NCBI GenBank assembly: GCA_947463095.1
Contig: CANHRE010000008.1
Location: forward strand, 1 to 52,617
From: Flavobacteriales bacterium
Lineage (GTDB): Bacteria; Bacteroidota; Bacteroidia; NS11-12g; UBA955
DNA length: 52,617 nt
Direction: 5' to 3'
The translations under genes were made by a program, and so were the position numbers. Numbering within the stretch: position 1 is the first letter of the stretch; each line of letters begins with the position of its first letter. Below are positions 24,653 through 32,300 of this stretch, piece by piece. The notes under the pieces were generated by a model. It saw only the letters and a list, made by a program, of their open reading frames with translations. It was not told where the DNA came from and searched no databases.

Positions 24653-25657
24653 ATGAGCGCTCAGCTTTTTGAACACCATCCATACATAGAGCAGTTGAAA
24701 AAACTCAATCAGACCTATGAAAATCGTGCTGAATTCCACAGCCACGCAGGTGCTATTCTGCAGGAAATGGGTGCAGATAAGGAGTTTTTGAAAACAGTGG
24801 TCAAGCGGAATTTCGATGATGAAGGCTACAAGACTCAAGTTTGGAGTCAGTATAACATCCCATTCCTGTATATATATGAATGCACGGATTTTCATCTGAA
24901 GATACATTTCTTTCCGGCCATGAAAGACTTCACAACTGGTCAGGCCGCGCATTGCATCCACCACCACAACAACTACATCCTTACCACTGCCGCTATTTAT
25001 GGCAGCGGTTATGAAACCATGTTGTTTGATAAAAAGGTAGAGGTGGATGAAAAAACACTGGAAACACGGATGCGTGTAGCAAAGCACTTTACCCAACAGG
25101 AGCACCCTGTACACACCATCGATGCCTGGGAACCCCATGTGGTATTCATGCCTCCGGCCTACAGCACCACGCTGCAGCTGTGGACAACCGACAAAAAACG
25201 CACTACCGATGGGCTGCGCAGCAATCCCATCCTCAAAGCCCTTAAAATGCCCATTCGTAAGGTGATTTATTGGTGCGGTCTGGATCGCGCAGTGGGCATT
25301 TCCGCGCAAAAAACCTATCAATGGTATCCGGAAGGCGATCATTTCAAAGCCATCCTGGAAGATGAATACTTTGGTCCAACAAGAAATGCTAAGGGCCCTG
25401 AGGTAGATCTGTGGAGCATGCAAAACGTGTTCATCTTCATCCAGCGTATGGGCATTGCCGATATGGACTACCTGCGCGAAGTGCGGCAGCGCGCCGACAC
25501 GCCGGTGGCTTATCTGCCTTGGCTGGATATGTTGCTCGCGGGGGAACTGATTCCCGATACCTGGCACCGCGACAGCATCAACATCCCCCGTAAAACCTAT
25601 CGGGCAGAAGATATCTACAGCGCTGCCCACATGGAGCCGCTGCCCATCAACGGCTGA
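24653..25657 (+). CDS. uncharacterised protein with cupin-like histidine motif
   Basis: A 334-residue soluble protein that I do not assign to a named family. Near residues 100-125 it has AAHCIHHHNNYILTTAAIYG followed by GYETMLFD, and later VHTIDAWEPHVVFMPPAYST. Together these look like the two metal-ligand halves of a cupin barrel (HxH...E and a later His), as in cysteine-dioxygenase-like proteins. The C-terminal ~100 residues are rich in Trp, Tyr and acidic residues with no motif I know. It has its own promoter element and sits between two transferases, so it may modify a sugar or a lipid-linked intermediate. The function is open. Confidence 0.6.
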   Translation: MSAQLFEHHPYIEQLKKLNQTYENRAEFHSHAGAILQEMGADKEFLKTVVKRNFDDEGYKTQVWSQYNIPFLYIYECTDFHLKIHFFPAMKDFTTGQAAHCIHHHNNYILTTAAIYGSGYETMLFDKKVEVDEKTLETRMRVAKHFTQQEHPVHTIDAWEPHVVFMPPAYSTTLQLWTTDKKRTTDGLRSNPILKALKMPIRKVIYWCGLDRAVGISAQKTYQWYPEGDHFKAILEDEYFGPTRNAKGPEVDLWSMQNVFIFIQRMGIADMDYLREVRQRADTPVAYLPWLDMLLAGELIPDTWHRDSINIPRKTYRAEDIYSAAHMEPLPING

Positions 25658-25682
25658 TGTTCGCCTGCAAGCGGGCTTAACG

Positions 25683-25690
25683 TACCTTTG
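25683..25690 (+). promoter_or_regulatory. Bacteroidota -7 promoter element overlapping the gene start
   Basis: TACCTTTG matches TAnnTTTG exactly. A TTG start at 25688 would lie inside it, whereas the GTG at 25697 is six bases downstream, near the expected transcription start. This favours the GTG and suggests a leaderless or nearly leaderless transcript. Confidence 0.45.
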
Positions 25691-25696
25691 CTGTCC

Positions 25697-26887
25697 GTGC
25701 GCATCATCTATTTTTCCCCCCATCCTACGCATGACATTGTAAGCGAAGTTGGCTACAGCACACACCAGCGAGAAACCATCAAGGCGTTTAAAAACCTGGG
25801 TCATGAGGTGCTGCCTGTGGTGATGGGTGGTACCATCCCCGAACAGAAAAAACAATTTACGCAGGAAGGACCCCGCCGGTCTTTGAAAGAATTGTTGAAA
25901 AAACGCCTGCCCGCCGTGTTTTACAATGCCCTGAAAGATGCAGGTATCCGTAGGTTCGACCGCCAGGCTGCGGCAAAACTCGAAGAAGCTGTACAGCACT
26001 TTCATCCGGACCTGGTGTATGAACGAAGCGAATACATGCAGGATTCCGGAATGCGCATATGCCGCAAAGCCGGTATTCCGCATTTTCTTGAGGTGAATGC
26101 GCCCTTCATGGAAGAAATGCGCCACTGGGAAGGCAACTCACTCCTGCACCCGCTGGGCCATGCCATAGAAAAGCGGAAAATACATGCCGCCACGAAGGTG
26201 TTTGCGGTATCTACCTCGCTCCGCGACTTCCTGGCCCGCCGTTATCAATACCCCGCTGCGCAAATCAGCGTCATCCCTAATTGTATCGATCCGGAATCAG
26301 TAATGTTGGATCCGGCCCATGCCGACGCCTTGCGCCAGCAATGGAATTTATACGGTAAACAGGTGGTTGGATTTGTGGGGTCGTTTTTCCCGCATCATGG
26401 ACTTGACGACCTCATTAAGGCCTTTGCGCCGGTTGCACAGGAATTCCCCGATGCCGTCCTGCTCATAGTTGGTGGCGGCATGAACGAAGAAGCCCTGAAA
26501 CAACAGGCTACCAAAACCCTCGGACAGGGAAGGGTCATCTTTGCCGGAAAGGTTCCGCACAGCAGCGTATACCATTACATCTCCCTGATGGATGTTACCG
26601 TTATGCCCAAAAGTAACTGGTATGGCAGTCCGATGAAAATATTCGAATACGGCATCCTGGGCAAAGTGGTGGTGGCACCAGATAATGGCCCTGTGAATGA
26701 TGTGATGACCCACGGCAAGGACGGCTGGCTGGTACAACCCGGGGTTCCGGCGCTGGCCGATGCCCTGAAACACCTGCTTGCCCACCCGGCGCTCAGAACG
26801 GAAATGGGCGCTCATTTCAGAGATAAAATCCTCAACACTTATACATGGAATCAGCAGGCAGCATACATCCTGAGCCATTTCGCATAG
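25697..26887 (+). CDS. GT4 family glycosyltransferase
   Basis: A GT-B transferase of 396 residues. From the GTG at 25697 it begins (V/M)RIIYFSPHPTHDIVSE, the expected first strand. Later motifs are DLVYERSEYMQDSGMRICRK, ISVIPNCIDPESV, VVGFVGSFFPHHGLDDLIKA and LLIVGGGMNEEAL. The nucleotide-sugar site reads VTVMPKSNWYGSPMKIFEYG, with VVVAPDNGPVNDVM after it; this is the MKxFEYxA-type GT4 subfamily. It overlaps the next gene by 43 bases. The donor is unknown. Confidence 0.86.
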   Translation: MRIIYFSPHPTHDIVSEVGYSTHQRETIKAFKNLGHEVLPVVMGGTIPEQKKQFTQEGPRRSLKELLKKRLPAVFYNALKDAGIRRFDRQAAAKLEEAVQHFHPDLVYERSEYMQDSGMRICRKAGIPHFLEVNAPFMEEMRHWEGNSLLHPLGHAIEKRKIHAATKVFAVSTSLRDFLARRYQYPAAQISVIPNCIDPESVMLDPAHADALRQQWNLYGKQVVGFVGSFFPHHGLDDLIKAFAPVAQEFPDAVLLIVGGGMNEEALKQQATKTLGQGRVIFAGKVPHSSVYHYISLMDVTVMPKSNWYGSPMKIFEYGILGKVVVAPDNGPVNDVMTHGKDGWLVQPGVPALADALKHLLAHPALRTEMGAHFRDKILNTYTWNQQAAYILSHFA

Positions 26888-28014
26888 CCCTGATTTCCGA
26901 TGGCCTGTTTCCCCTGAGCATCGGTGGGATGCAGAAGCATACTACAAGGCTGGCCGCGCACCTGGCCGATGCCGGTGCTGAAGTGCTGCTATTTCACCCG
27001 CACCACAACCTGGAGCCTGGTAAACTGTTTACAGAGCAGCAATTGCAACGCATCAGCTGTATCTATGTTGCCTGGCCGTCAGCGCCTGCTTTTCCAGGTC
27101 ATTACCTCCTGCAGAACTACCGCTACAGCCGGGCAGTTCACCGCATCCTTCGCCAGGAACAGCGCATAATAGACGCCGTTTATGTGCAGGGGTTCAGCGG
27201 CTGGAAAACAATTAATGCCGGATTAAACCGCATCCCGGTGGTGTTAAACCTGCACGGTATGGAAATGTTCCAAACCCTTCGGGGCAGGAAGAACAGGATG
27301 CATGGCCTGTTGCTGCGCCCGCCCGCCCGCAAACTCATGCGCAGGGCTGATGCCGTGGTGTCGCTGGGCGGAAAATTGTCAGACATCATCAGGCGCCTGG
27401 CTCCCGGACAAAAAATCATCGAACTGCCTGTGGGTATTGACGCCGCATGGCTGGGTCAAAAGCCGGTATCAACGCATGGGCAGGAACGCCGGGTGCTGTT
27501 TGTAGGACGCTATGAATGGCGCAAAGGCCTGGATGTGTTGAACAGCGTTATTCCCGAGCTGCTTGCCGAATCGCCCGTCCCTGTCTCGTTCAGGTTTATT
27601 GGCGACATACCCGCGCAACACCGCATACATAGCCCCGCCGTTCATTATTACGGGCCGATGCGTGATGAGGAACACATACGTTCCATCTACCAAAGTTCGG
27701 ATGTGCTGGTATGCCCTTCCTACAGCGAAGGAATGCCCACGGTAATTCTGGAAGCCATGGCTCTTGGCTTGCCGGTGGTGGCCACGGATGTGGGTGCTGT
27801 TGGGCTGCTGGTTTCTGATGCCAATGGGCGCCTCATTGAACCTGGCAATGCCCCTGAGCTAAAACAGGCGCTGATGGCTGTGCTCACAAGCACGGACCGG
27901 GAACTGCAACAGATGCAGCAGGTTTCTGCAGAAAAGGCGGCAGACTTCAGCTGGGAGCGTGTTGCTCGTTTAAGCCTTCAGGGTTTACAGGAGCTGAAGC
28001 GGACGCTGGCTTAG
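26845..28014 (+). CDS. GT4 family glycosyltransferase
   Basis: A 389-residue GT-B transferase. It has ALISDGLFPLSIGGMQKHTT with the glycine-rich acceptor loop, VVLNLHGMEMFQTLRGRKN, VLFVGRYEWRKGLDVLNSVI and the E-x7-E site PSYSEGMPTVILEAMALG followed by PVVATDVGAVGLLV. The ATG at 26845 is the only reasonable start and lies 43 bases inside the preceding gene. Its 3' end overlaps the convergent polymerase-like gene by 68 bases. It is a textbook GT4 with unknown donor. Confidence 0.88.
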   Translation: MESAGSIHPEPFRIALISDGLFPLSIGGMQKHTTRLAAHLADAGAEVLLFHPHHNLEPGKLFTEQQLQRISCIYVAWPSAPAFPGHYLLQNYRYSRAVHRILRQEQRIIDAVYVQGFSGWKTINAGLNRIPVVLNLHGMEMFQTLRGRKNRMHGLLLRPPARKLMRRADAVVSLGGKLSDIIRRLAPGQKIIELPVGIDAAWLGQKPVSTHGQERRVLFVGRYEWRKGLDVLNSVIPELLAESPVPVSFRFIGDIPAQHRIHSPAVHYYGPMRDEEHIRSIYQSSDVLVCPSYSEGMPTVILEAMALGLPVVATDVGAVGLLVSDANGRLIEPGNAPELKQALMAVLTSTDRELQQMQQVSAEKAADFSWERVARLSLQGLQELKRTLA

Positions 28015-29320
28015 TCCGGTACTTAATCCATGGCACCTTGATGTTGCCCTTGGCAATCTGATAGGTATAGTAATACATGAAAATAAATAGGAAAAATCCA
28101 TTCCCGAAATAGCTCCCGGTACGAACCAATCGTACCACAATGAGGATAAAAATACCCTGGTTCACAATATTCAATTCCCGCAGATGGGGATTCTTCATCT
28201 GCTTCTTGCCCATAAAGAAACGGAACAGGAAGAAGAACAACATAAACAACCCGAAAAGCCCAGTTTCAGACATCAAACGCAGGAATAAGCTGTTAGCGTC
28301 AAACTTGTTGAAGGTGCCGAAACGCTCCGTGAAGTCCGTAGGGAAATACTTGGCAAAGGTGATGTCGTAATTGATAGGGTGTGAACCCAAACCGGAACCA
28401 AATAAGGGATTCCTCTGGAAGCTTTCTTTAGCGATGATGTAGTTGGTATATAGCGCAAAGGTGCTGGAATTTACCTTCGACATTTTTTTAACGTCAATGC
28501 CTCCATCCTCAGACTGAAACATGGATAGGGTGTCGTCCACCCGCACCTGGAACTCATAAAACGCATCTTTAAGGTTGTTGTAAAAGGCAAAAAACAGAAT
28601 GATAATTAAGGGCATTAAAAAGAACTTCAAACGACCTTCAATGATGCTGAAGTAATTGGCGCTGTACATATACATCACCACCATAAGAATCAGCCCCATG
28701 TAGCCAGCCGAGGAAAAAGTCAGCACGAAACAAACAAAGATGACACCGCCTTTGATTAAATTAGCAATGTTATATCTGTACTCAGCCTCGTTTATCAGCC
28801 TGTATAAACAATAGTAGAGCGCGGGCATCAGGGCCACGGCCAGGAAGTAAGGCTCTCCCATAATGGAGTAAACACGGTATAAGCCCGTGGTGGTGGTTTT
28901 CACCTTTTGTGTAATCTGAATGCCGTTCAGCAGCAATGCTTCAACAAACAAACCCCAAAGGGCTACCCAGAAGGCTACATTCAGGTAGATGTTGAAGATT
29001 TTCATGATGTTGAACTGATTGGATTTCAACAAGAGGTAAAAGGCAATGGCTGAATAGGTAATCCCCAGGAACTGTTTCACAAGGTGAAACCCGAGGGTGT
29101 CATAGGCATTGCATACGGCAAGGCTGATGGCATATAAAACAAGCATGAACCAGGTGAACCAGCGAGGAAGCAAATTCAAACGCTGGTTCCTGATAATTAC
29201 CGTGATGATGAATACCAGATAAATCAGGTAATAGTAATAAAAGTCAAAAGGGTTCCGGAAGAAAAAGAAGTCGTCCATGAACACGGAACAAACCATCAAT
29301 AGGGTTAATAGCCTGAACAT
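27947..29320 (-). CDS. O-antigen polymerase/ligase-like membrane protein
   Basis: A 457-residue integral membrane protein with about ten hydrophobic helices. The region FRNPFDFYYYYLIYLVFIIT near the N-terminus is part of the first helices. A large extracytoplasmic loop (about residues 250-340) contains FQRNPLFGSGLGSHPINYD, which matches the G-x-G-x-H motif of the Wzy_C/O-antigen ligase superfamily. It would polymerise repeat units or ligate them at the periplasmic face. It is the last gene of a three-gene minus-strand unit, three bases after the deacetylase stop. The C-terminal tail overlaps the GT4 gene on the other strand. Confidence 0.82.
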   Translation of the reverse strand: MFRLLTLLMVCSVFMDDFFFFRNPFDFYYYYLIYLVFIITVIIRNQRLNLLPRWFTWFMLVLYAISLAVCNAYDTLGFHLVKQFLGITYSAIAFYLLLKSNQFNIMKIFNIYLNVAFWVALWGLFVEALLLNGIQITQKVKTTTTGLYRVYSIMGEPYFLAVALMPALYYCLYRLINEAEYRYNIANLIKGGVIFVCFVLTFSSAGYMGLILMVVMYMYSANYFSIIEGRLKFFLMPLIIILFFAFYNNLKDAFYEFQVRVDDTLSMFQSEDGGIDVKKMSKVNSSTFALYTNYIIAKESFQRNPLFGSGLGSHPINYDITFAKYFPTDFTERFGTFNKFDANSLFLRLMSETGLFGLFMLFFFLFRFFMGKKQMKNPHLRELNIVNQGIFILIVVRLVRTGSYFGNGFFLFIFMYYYTYQIAKGNIKVPWIKYRTKPASASAPVNPEGLNEQHAPS

Positions 29321-29323
29321 CCT

Positions 29324-30205
29324 TTATGATTTGTTTATCGTGTTTAGCTTGTTGAATGTTTCAATATCGGTCTTCCAGCGACCCCATTCGCGGCGGCTGC
29401 ACGCGTACTTCACAGCTCCGTGAAGCCAGAAAGGTTCAACGTTTACCCGCTTGACAAACAAGGGATTTTTCTCTTCAGCATTGCTCCCGGCGAAGGTGCT
29501 GTGGAAAAAACGGTAATGTTGGCCAATCATCTGCAGTGCTGTTTCAGAAACGCTTTGCAACGAGTTGAATGGGGCACAGAAATGCATGGTCTCTTGCTGC
29601 AGCAGCTGGTCCAGTACCTCTTTAGATTGGACAATTTCCCGCTGAAGCTGATGTTCATCCTGCTCCTTGCTCATGGTATGACTCATGCTGTGTGAGCCTA
29701 CAATATGCCCGCGTGCTACCAAGGCCTTCAGTTCATCTGTGCGCAGGGCACAAAAATCCTCAGGCTGATGGTCGTAGTGCGGGTTGATGATGCGCCGGAT
29801 GTGCGCACGGTAGTAAGGTTCCTGCTGGTCGTCTGGCAATTGAAAGAAATCGGGAACGGTAAAAAACAAGCCGCGAATGCCATATTCTTCCAGCACCGCC
29901 GCGGCCTGAAGATTGTTGCGCAAGCCGTCGTCGAAGGTGAATACCACGGCAGGTCTTGTTGCTATAGTCGTTCCTCGGCCATCATAGAACGTGTCAATAA
30001 AGGAGGCCGATTCCAGGGAAAAATGCTTGCCCAACAAATCCAGTAAGCCCCTCAGTCCATCGAGGTAGGCATAAGGTGTGCTGTGTAAGTTCAATACCAG
30101 CAAATCACCCGGGCGCTGCGGGTAGCCACTCAACGGAAACATCAGGGTTCCCAGCACCGATTTGACGAGGTGTGTGAACGGGTGCAGTTTTGATGTATAA
30201 TGCAT
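29324..30205 (-). CDS. polysaccharide deacetylase (NodB-type, CE4)
   Basis: A 293-residue enzyme. The NodB motif TFDDG is at residues 90-94, and the metal-binding H-x3-H is seen as SHSMSH (His172 and His176). FCAPFNSLQSVSETAL would correspond to the later arginine/proline motif, though the usual RxP is altered. There is no clear signal peptide. It is placed between a GNAT acetyltransferase and the polymerase, so it may remove N-acetyl groups from a sugar of the polymer or its lipid-linked unit. The spacing to both neighbours is three bases, so one mRNA is likely. Confidence 0.86.
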   Translation of the reverse strand: MHYTSKLHPFTHLVKSVLGTLMFPLSGYPQRPGDLLVLNLHSTPYAYLDGLRGLLDLLGKHFSLESASFIDTFYDGRGTTIATRPAVVFTFDDGLRNNLQAAAVLEEYGIRGLFFTVPDFFQLPDDQQEPYYRAHIRRIINPHYDHQPEDFCALRTDELKALVARGHIVGSHSMSHTMSKEQDEHQLQREIVQSKEVLDQLLQQETMHFCAPFNSLQSVSETALQMIGQHYRFFHSTFAGSNAEEKNPLFVKRVNVEPFWLHGAVKYACSRREWGRWKTDIETFNKLNTINKS

Positions 30206-30208
30206 GGC

Positions 30209-31150
30209 TTACCAGGTGTCAATATCGCCGCGCATCATGTTCCAACGCTCCGGCTGGAGGCCTTCTGTTTCCCCGGTGAAACTCAAATTGATAAAGTGCA
30301 CGCGTTTTTTGGTTTTGAAAAACAGATCCTCCGCAGCTTTTGCCGTTTCTGATCCGCAGGCAGGATTCACGGCAATGCTTGCAAAAACCGTACTGCCTTC
30401 CCTGCGCAGGGCGCGAAGCAGGTCTTTAATGGCTGCGCCAATGAGCGAAGCAGGAGCCTTGCCGGCATATATCTTGCCGATGATGGCTTCGTTGAAGCCC
30501 TTGCGCACCCCCATGCGGAATTGGATGTTTATGGTTTGACCTTTGCTGTGGTATTGATGCCACCAGGAGTCCCATTCAGGCATGAAATCTTTGCGGTAGT
30601 TCCAGAATTCAGGGTCGGCAGCGGTTTGCATCAACCCGTCAGATTCAAGCTTTTCGGGTACTGCAACAGAAAATGCAGCACCCTTGAATGGCCTGCGCCG
30701 TAAAGTCGCCAGGATGTTTACAGGCCTGATATACCAATGCATGTCAAACACGTGTTTCCACCCTTTCTTTACAAAGGCCGGCTTGGATGCAGGTACCGGA
30801 AAGCCAATAAGATAGTCGGCATGATCTTCTTCACCCGCCTGCTTCATCCCATCGAGCAGGGTGGCAAAAACGCCTCTGCCACGGAAATCGGGCGACACCA
30901 AAACACCTAAAATCTGATAGCTGCGGCAGCCTTCACCTGCGCCACTTAGGGGCCAATGGATGTAGGAAACCATGCCGGCAAGAGCAGCTCCTTCAGTAGC
31001 CAGTAAAATGCGATGCCTGCCCTGCTGGATGGGATGTTCATACAAGGCGTCAAAACGCTTGATAAACCAGGACTCCATGAAGGGATATTCATGCAAGGTC
31101 AGCCGGATTACCCGTTCTTTCCAGGACGGGTCGTATAATTGAACACGCAT
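30209..31150 (-). CDS. GNAT family acetyltransferase
   Basis: A 313-residue protein starting MRVQLYDPSWKERVIRL at the ATG 31150; a further 14 codons upstream would overlap the promoter and are unlikely. The acetyl-CoA loop is LGVLVSPDFRGRGVFATLLD, and YLIGFPVPASKPAFVKKGWK follows. The second ~150 residues form another domain seen in Bacteroidota glycan-locus GNAT proteins. Since the next gene is a deacetylase, the pair may exchange N-acyl groups on a sugar, but that is inference. Confidence 0.8.
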   Translation of the reverse strand: MRVQLYDPSWKERVIRLTLHEYPFMESWFIKRFDALYEHPIQQGRHRILLATEGAALAGMVSYIHWPLSGAGEGCRSYQILGVLVSPDFRGRGVFATLLDGMKQAGEEDHADYLIGFPVPASKPAFVKKGWKHVFDMHWYIRPVNILATLRRRPFKGAAFSVAVPEKLESDGLMQTAADPEFWNYRKDFMPEWDSWWHQYHSKGQTINIQFRMGVRKGFNEAIIGKIYAGKAPASLIGAAIKDLLRALRREGSTVFASIAVNPACGSETAKAAEDLFFKTKKRVHFINLSFTGETEGLQPERWNMMRGDIDTW

Positions 31151-31174
31151 GGATGTACAGAAAAACCTGTCAGG

Positions 31175-31182
31175 CAAAGGTA
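31175..31182 (-). promoter_or_regulatory. Bacteroidota -7 promoter element
   Basis: The minus strand reads TACCTTTG, a perfect TAnnTTTG, 24 bases before the GNAT start. It lies in the 61-base divergent gap with the plus-strand GT4 and would drive the three-gene minus unit. Confidence 0.5.
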
Positions 31183-31211
31183 ACGCCAACAAGCATAATA
31201 CAGGCGCATCA

Positions 31212-32276
31212 ATGAAGGTGGTGGTGATATTCAGGGAGCTGGCTCCCTATATGCTGGCCTGCCTGCGCGCTGCCGCGGCGAAATCAGGGCAGGAAATGCT
31301 GGTTTTTTGTTTGCCCGTGAATCCTGAAGCACCTTTTGATTTCGGGGAACAGCCCGGCCTGCGCATCATCGACAGAACTTTATTTTCTGCCCAAGAACTG
31401 GAGCAGCGCATCAGGGAAGCAAAGCCCCAGCTTGTGTTTATTGCCGACTGGACCAACACCGCCGTGCTCAGGGCTGCCTGGAGGCTGCGAAAAGAATGTG
31501 TGCTCACCACCGGTTTCGACAACCACTATACCGGTGCCCTGAAACAGCGTTTGCTCGCCCTGGGAGCCTCTTGGCTCTTTCCCCGCTTGTTCCGCCATGT
31601 GTTTATTCCCGGAAAGCCCCAGCGTCGCTTTGCCGAAAAACTGGGCTTTGAACCGAATCAGATTACCGAAGGCGCCTATACCGCCGATACAGCCCTTTTT
31701 GCCGCACATGCTTCTGCTTTCGAGCATCAGAAAGCACAACATTTCCCCCATCGTTTTCTTTGCGTGGCCCGATACATCCCTGCCAAAGGTTTGGATACGC
31801 TGTGGGAAGCTTTTGCAGAAGCCAAACAGGAATATCCCTGCGACTGGGAACTGTGGTGTGCCGGAACGGGTGCACTTTGGGAACAGCGCAGGGAACACCC
31901 CGCCATCCGCCACCTCGGCTTTGTACAACCCGCCAACATGGGGCCTGTTATAGCCGATACCGGTGTATTTGTGCTGCCCAGCATTTTTGAACCCTGGGGT
32001 GTGGTGGTGCATGAATACGCTGCCGCTGGTTTCCCCCTGGTGCTTTCAGATGCCGTAGGCGCAGCCTCTGCCTTCCTGAAACAAGGCAGCAATGGCTATA
32101 CCTTCGCCGCATCCAATAAAGAAAGCCTCAAAGCCGCTCTGCTGCACATCATGAGGGCCACTGACCCTGAACTGCAGCGCATGGCTGAAGCCAGCCGGAA
32201 TCTGGCCGCAGCCAATAGTCCTGAAATTTGGGCAGTACGCTTCCTGGATATGGGTAAATCGTTTTCAAACGAATAA
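31212..32276 (+). CDS. GT4 family glycosyltransferase
   Basis: This 354-residue transferase begins MKVVVIFRELAPYMLACLRA at the ATG 31212; an in-frame ATG at 31149 would overlap the divergent GNAT start. Motifs are HVFIPGKPQRRFAEKLGFEP, RFLCVARYIPAKGLDTLWEA and the nucleotide-sugar site VLPSIFEPWGVVVHEYAAAG followed by PLVLSDAVGAASAFL, a clear GT4 pattern. It opens the second plus-strand glycan operon and is followed after 24 bases by the second AsnB. Confidence 0.87.
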   Translation: MKVVVIFRELAPYMLACLRAAAAKSGQEMLVFCLPVNPEAPFDFGEQPGLRIIDRTLFSAQELEQRIREAKPQLVFIADWTNTAVLRAAWRLRKECVLTTGFDNHYTGALKQRLLALGASWLFPRLFRHVFIPGKPQRRFAEKLGFEPNQITEGAYTADTALFAAHASAFEHQKAQHFPHRFLCVARYIPAKGLDTLWEAFAEAKQEYPCDWELWCAGTGALWEQRREHPAIRHLGFVQPANMGPVIADTGVFVLPSIFEPWGVVVHEYAAAGFPLVLSDAVGAASAFLKQGSNGYTFAASNKESLKAALLHIMRATDPELQRMAEASRNLAAANSPEIWAVRFLDMGKSFSNE

Positions 32277-32300
32277 CATAAAAACCGCAACTTCGCAGAG

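Noticed and set aside
24590-26125. A 511-codon antisense frame opposite the cupin-like gene and the next GT4
   Set aside because: It runs through two sense genes, one of them a clear GT4. The translation is rich in His, Phe and Gly without any recognisable motif.
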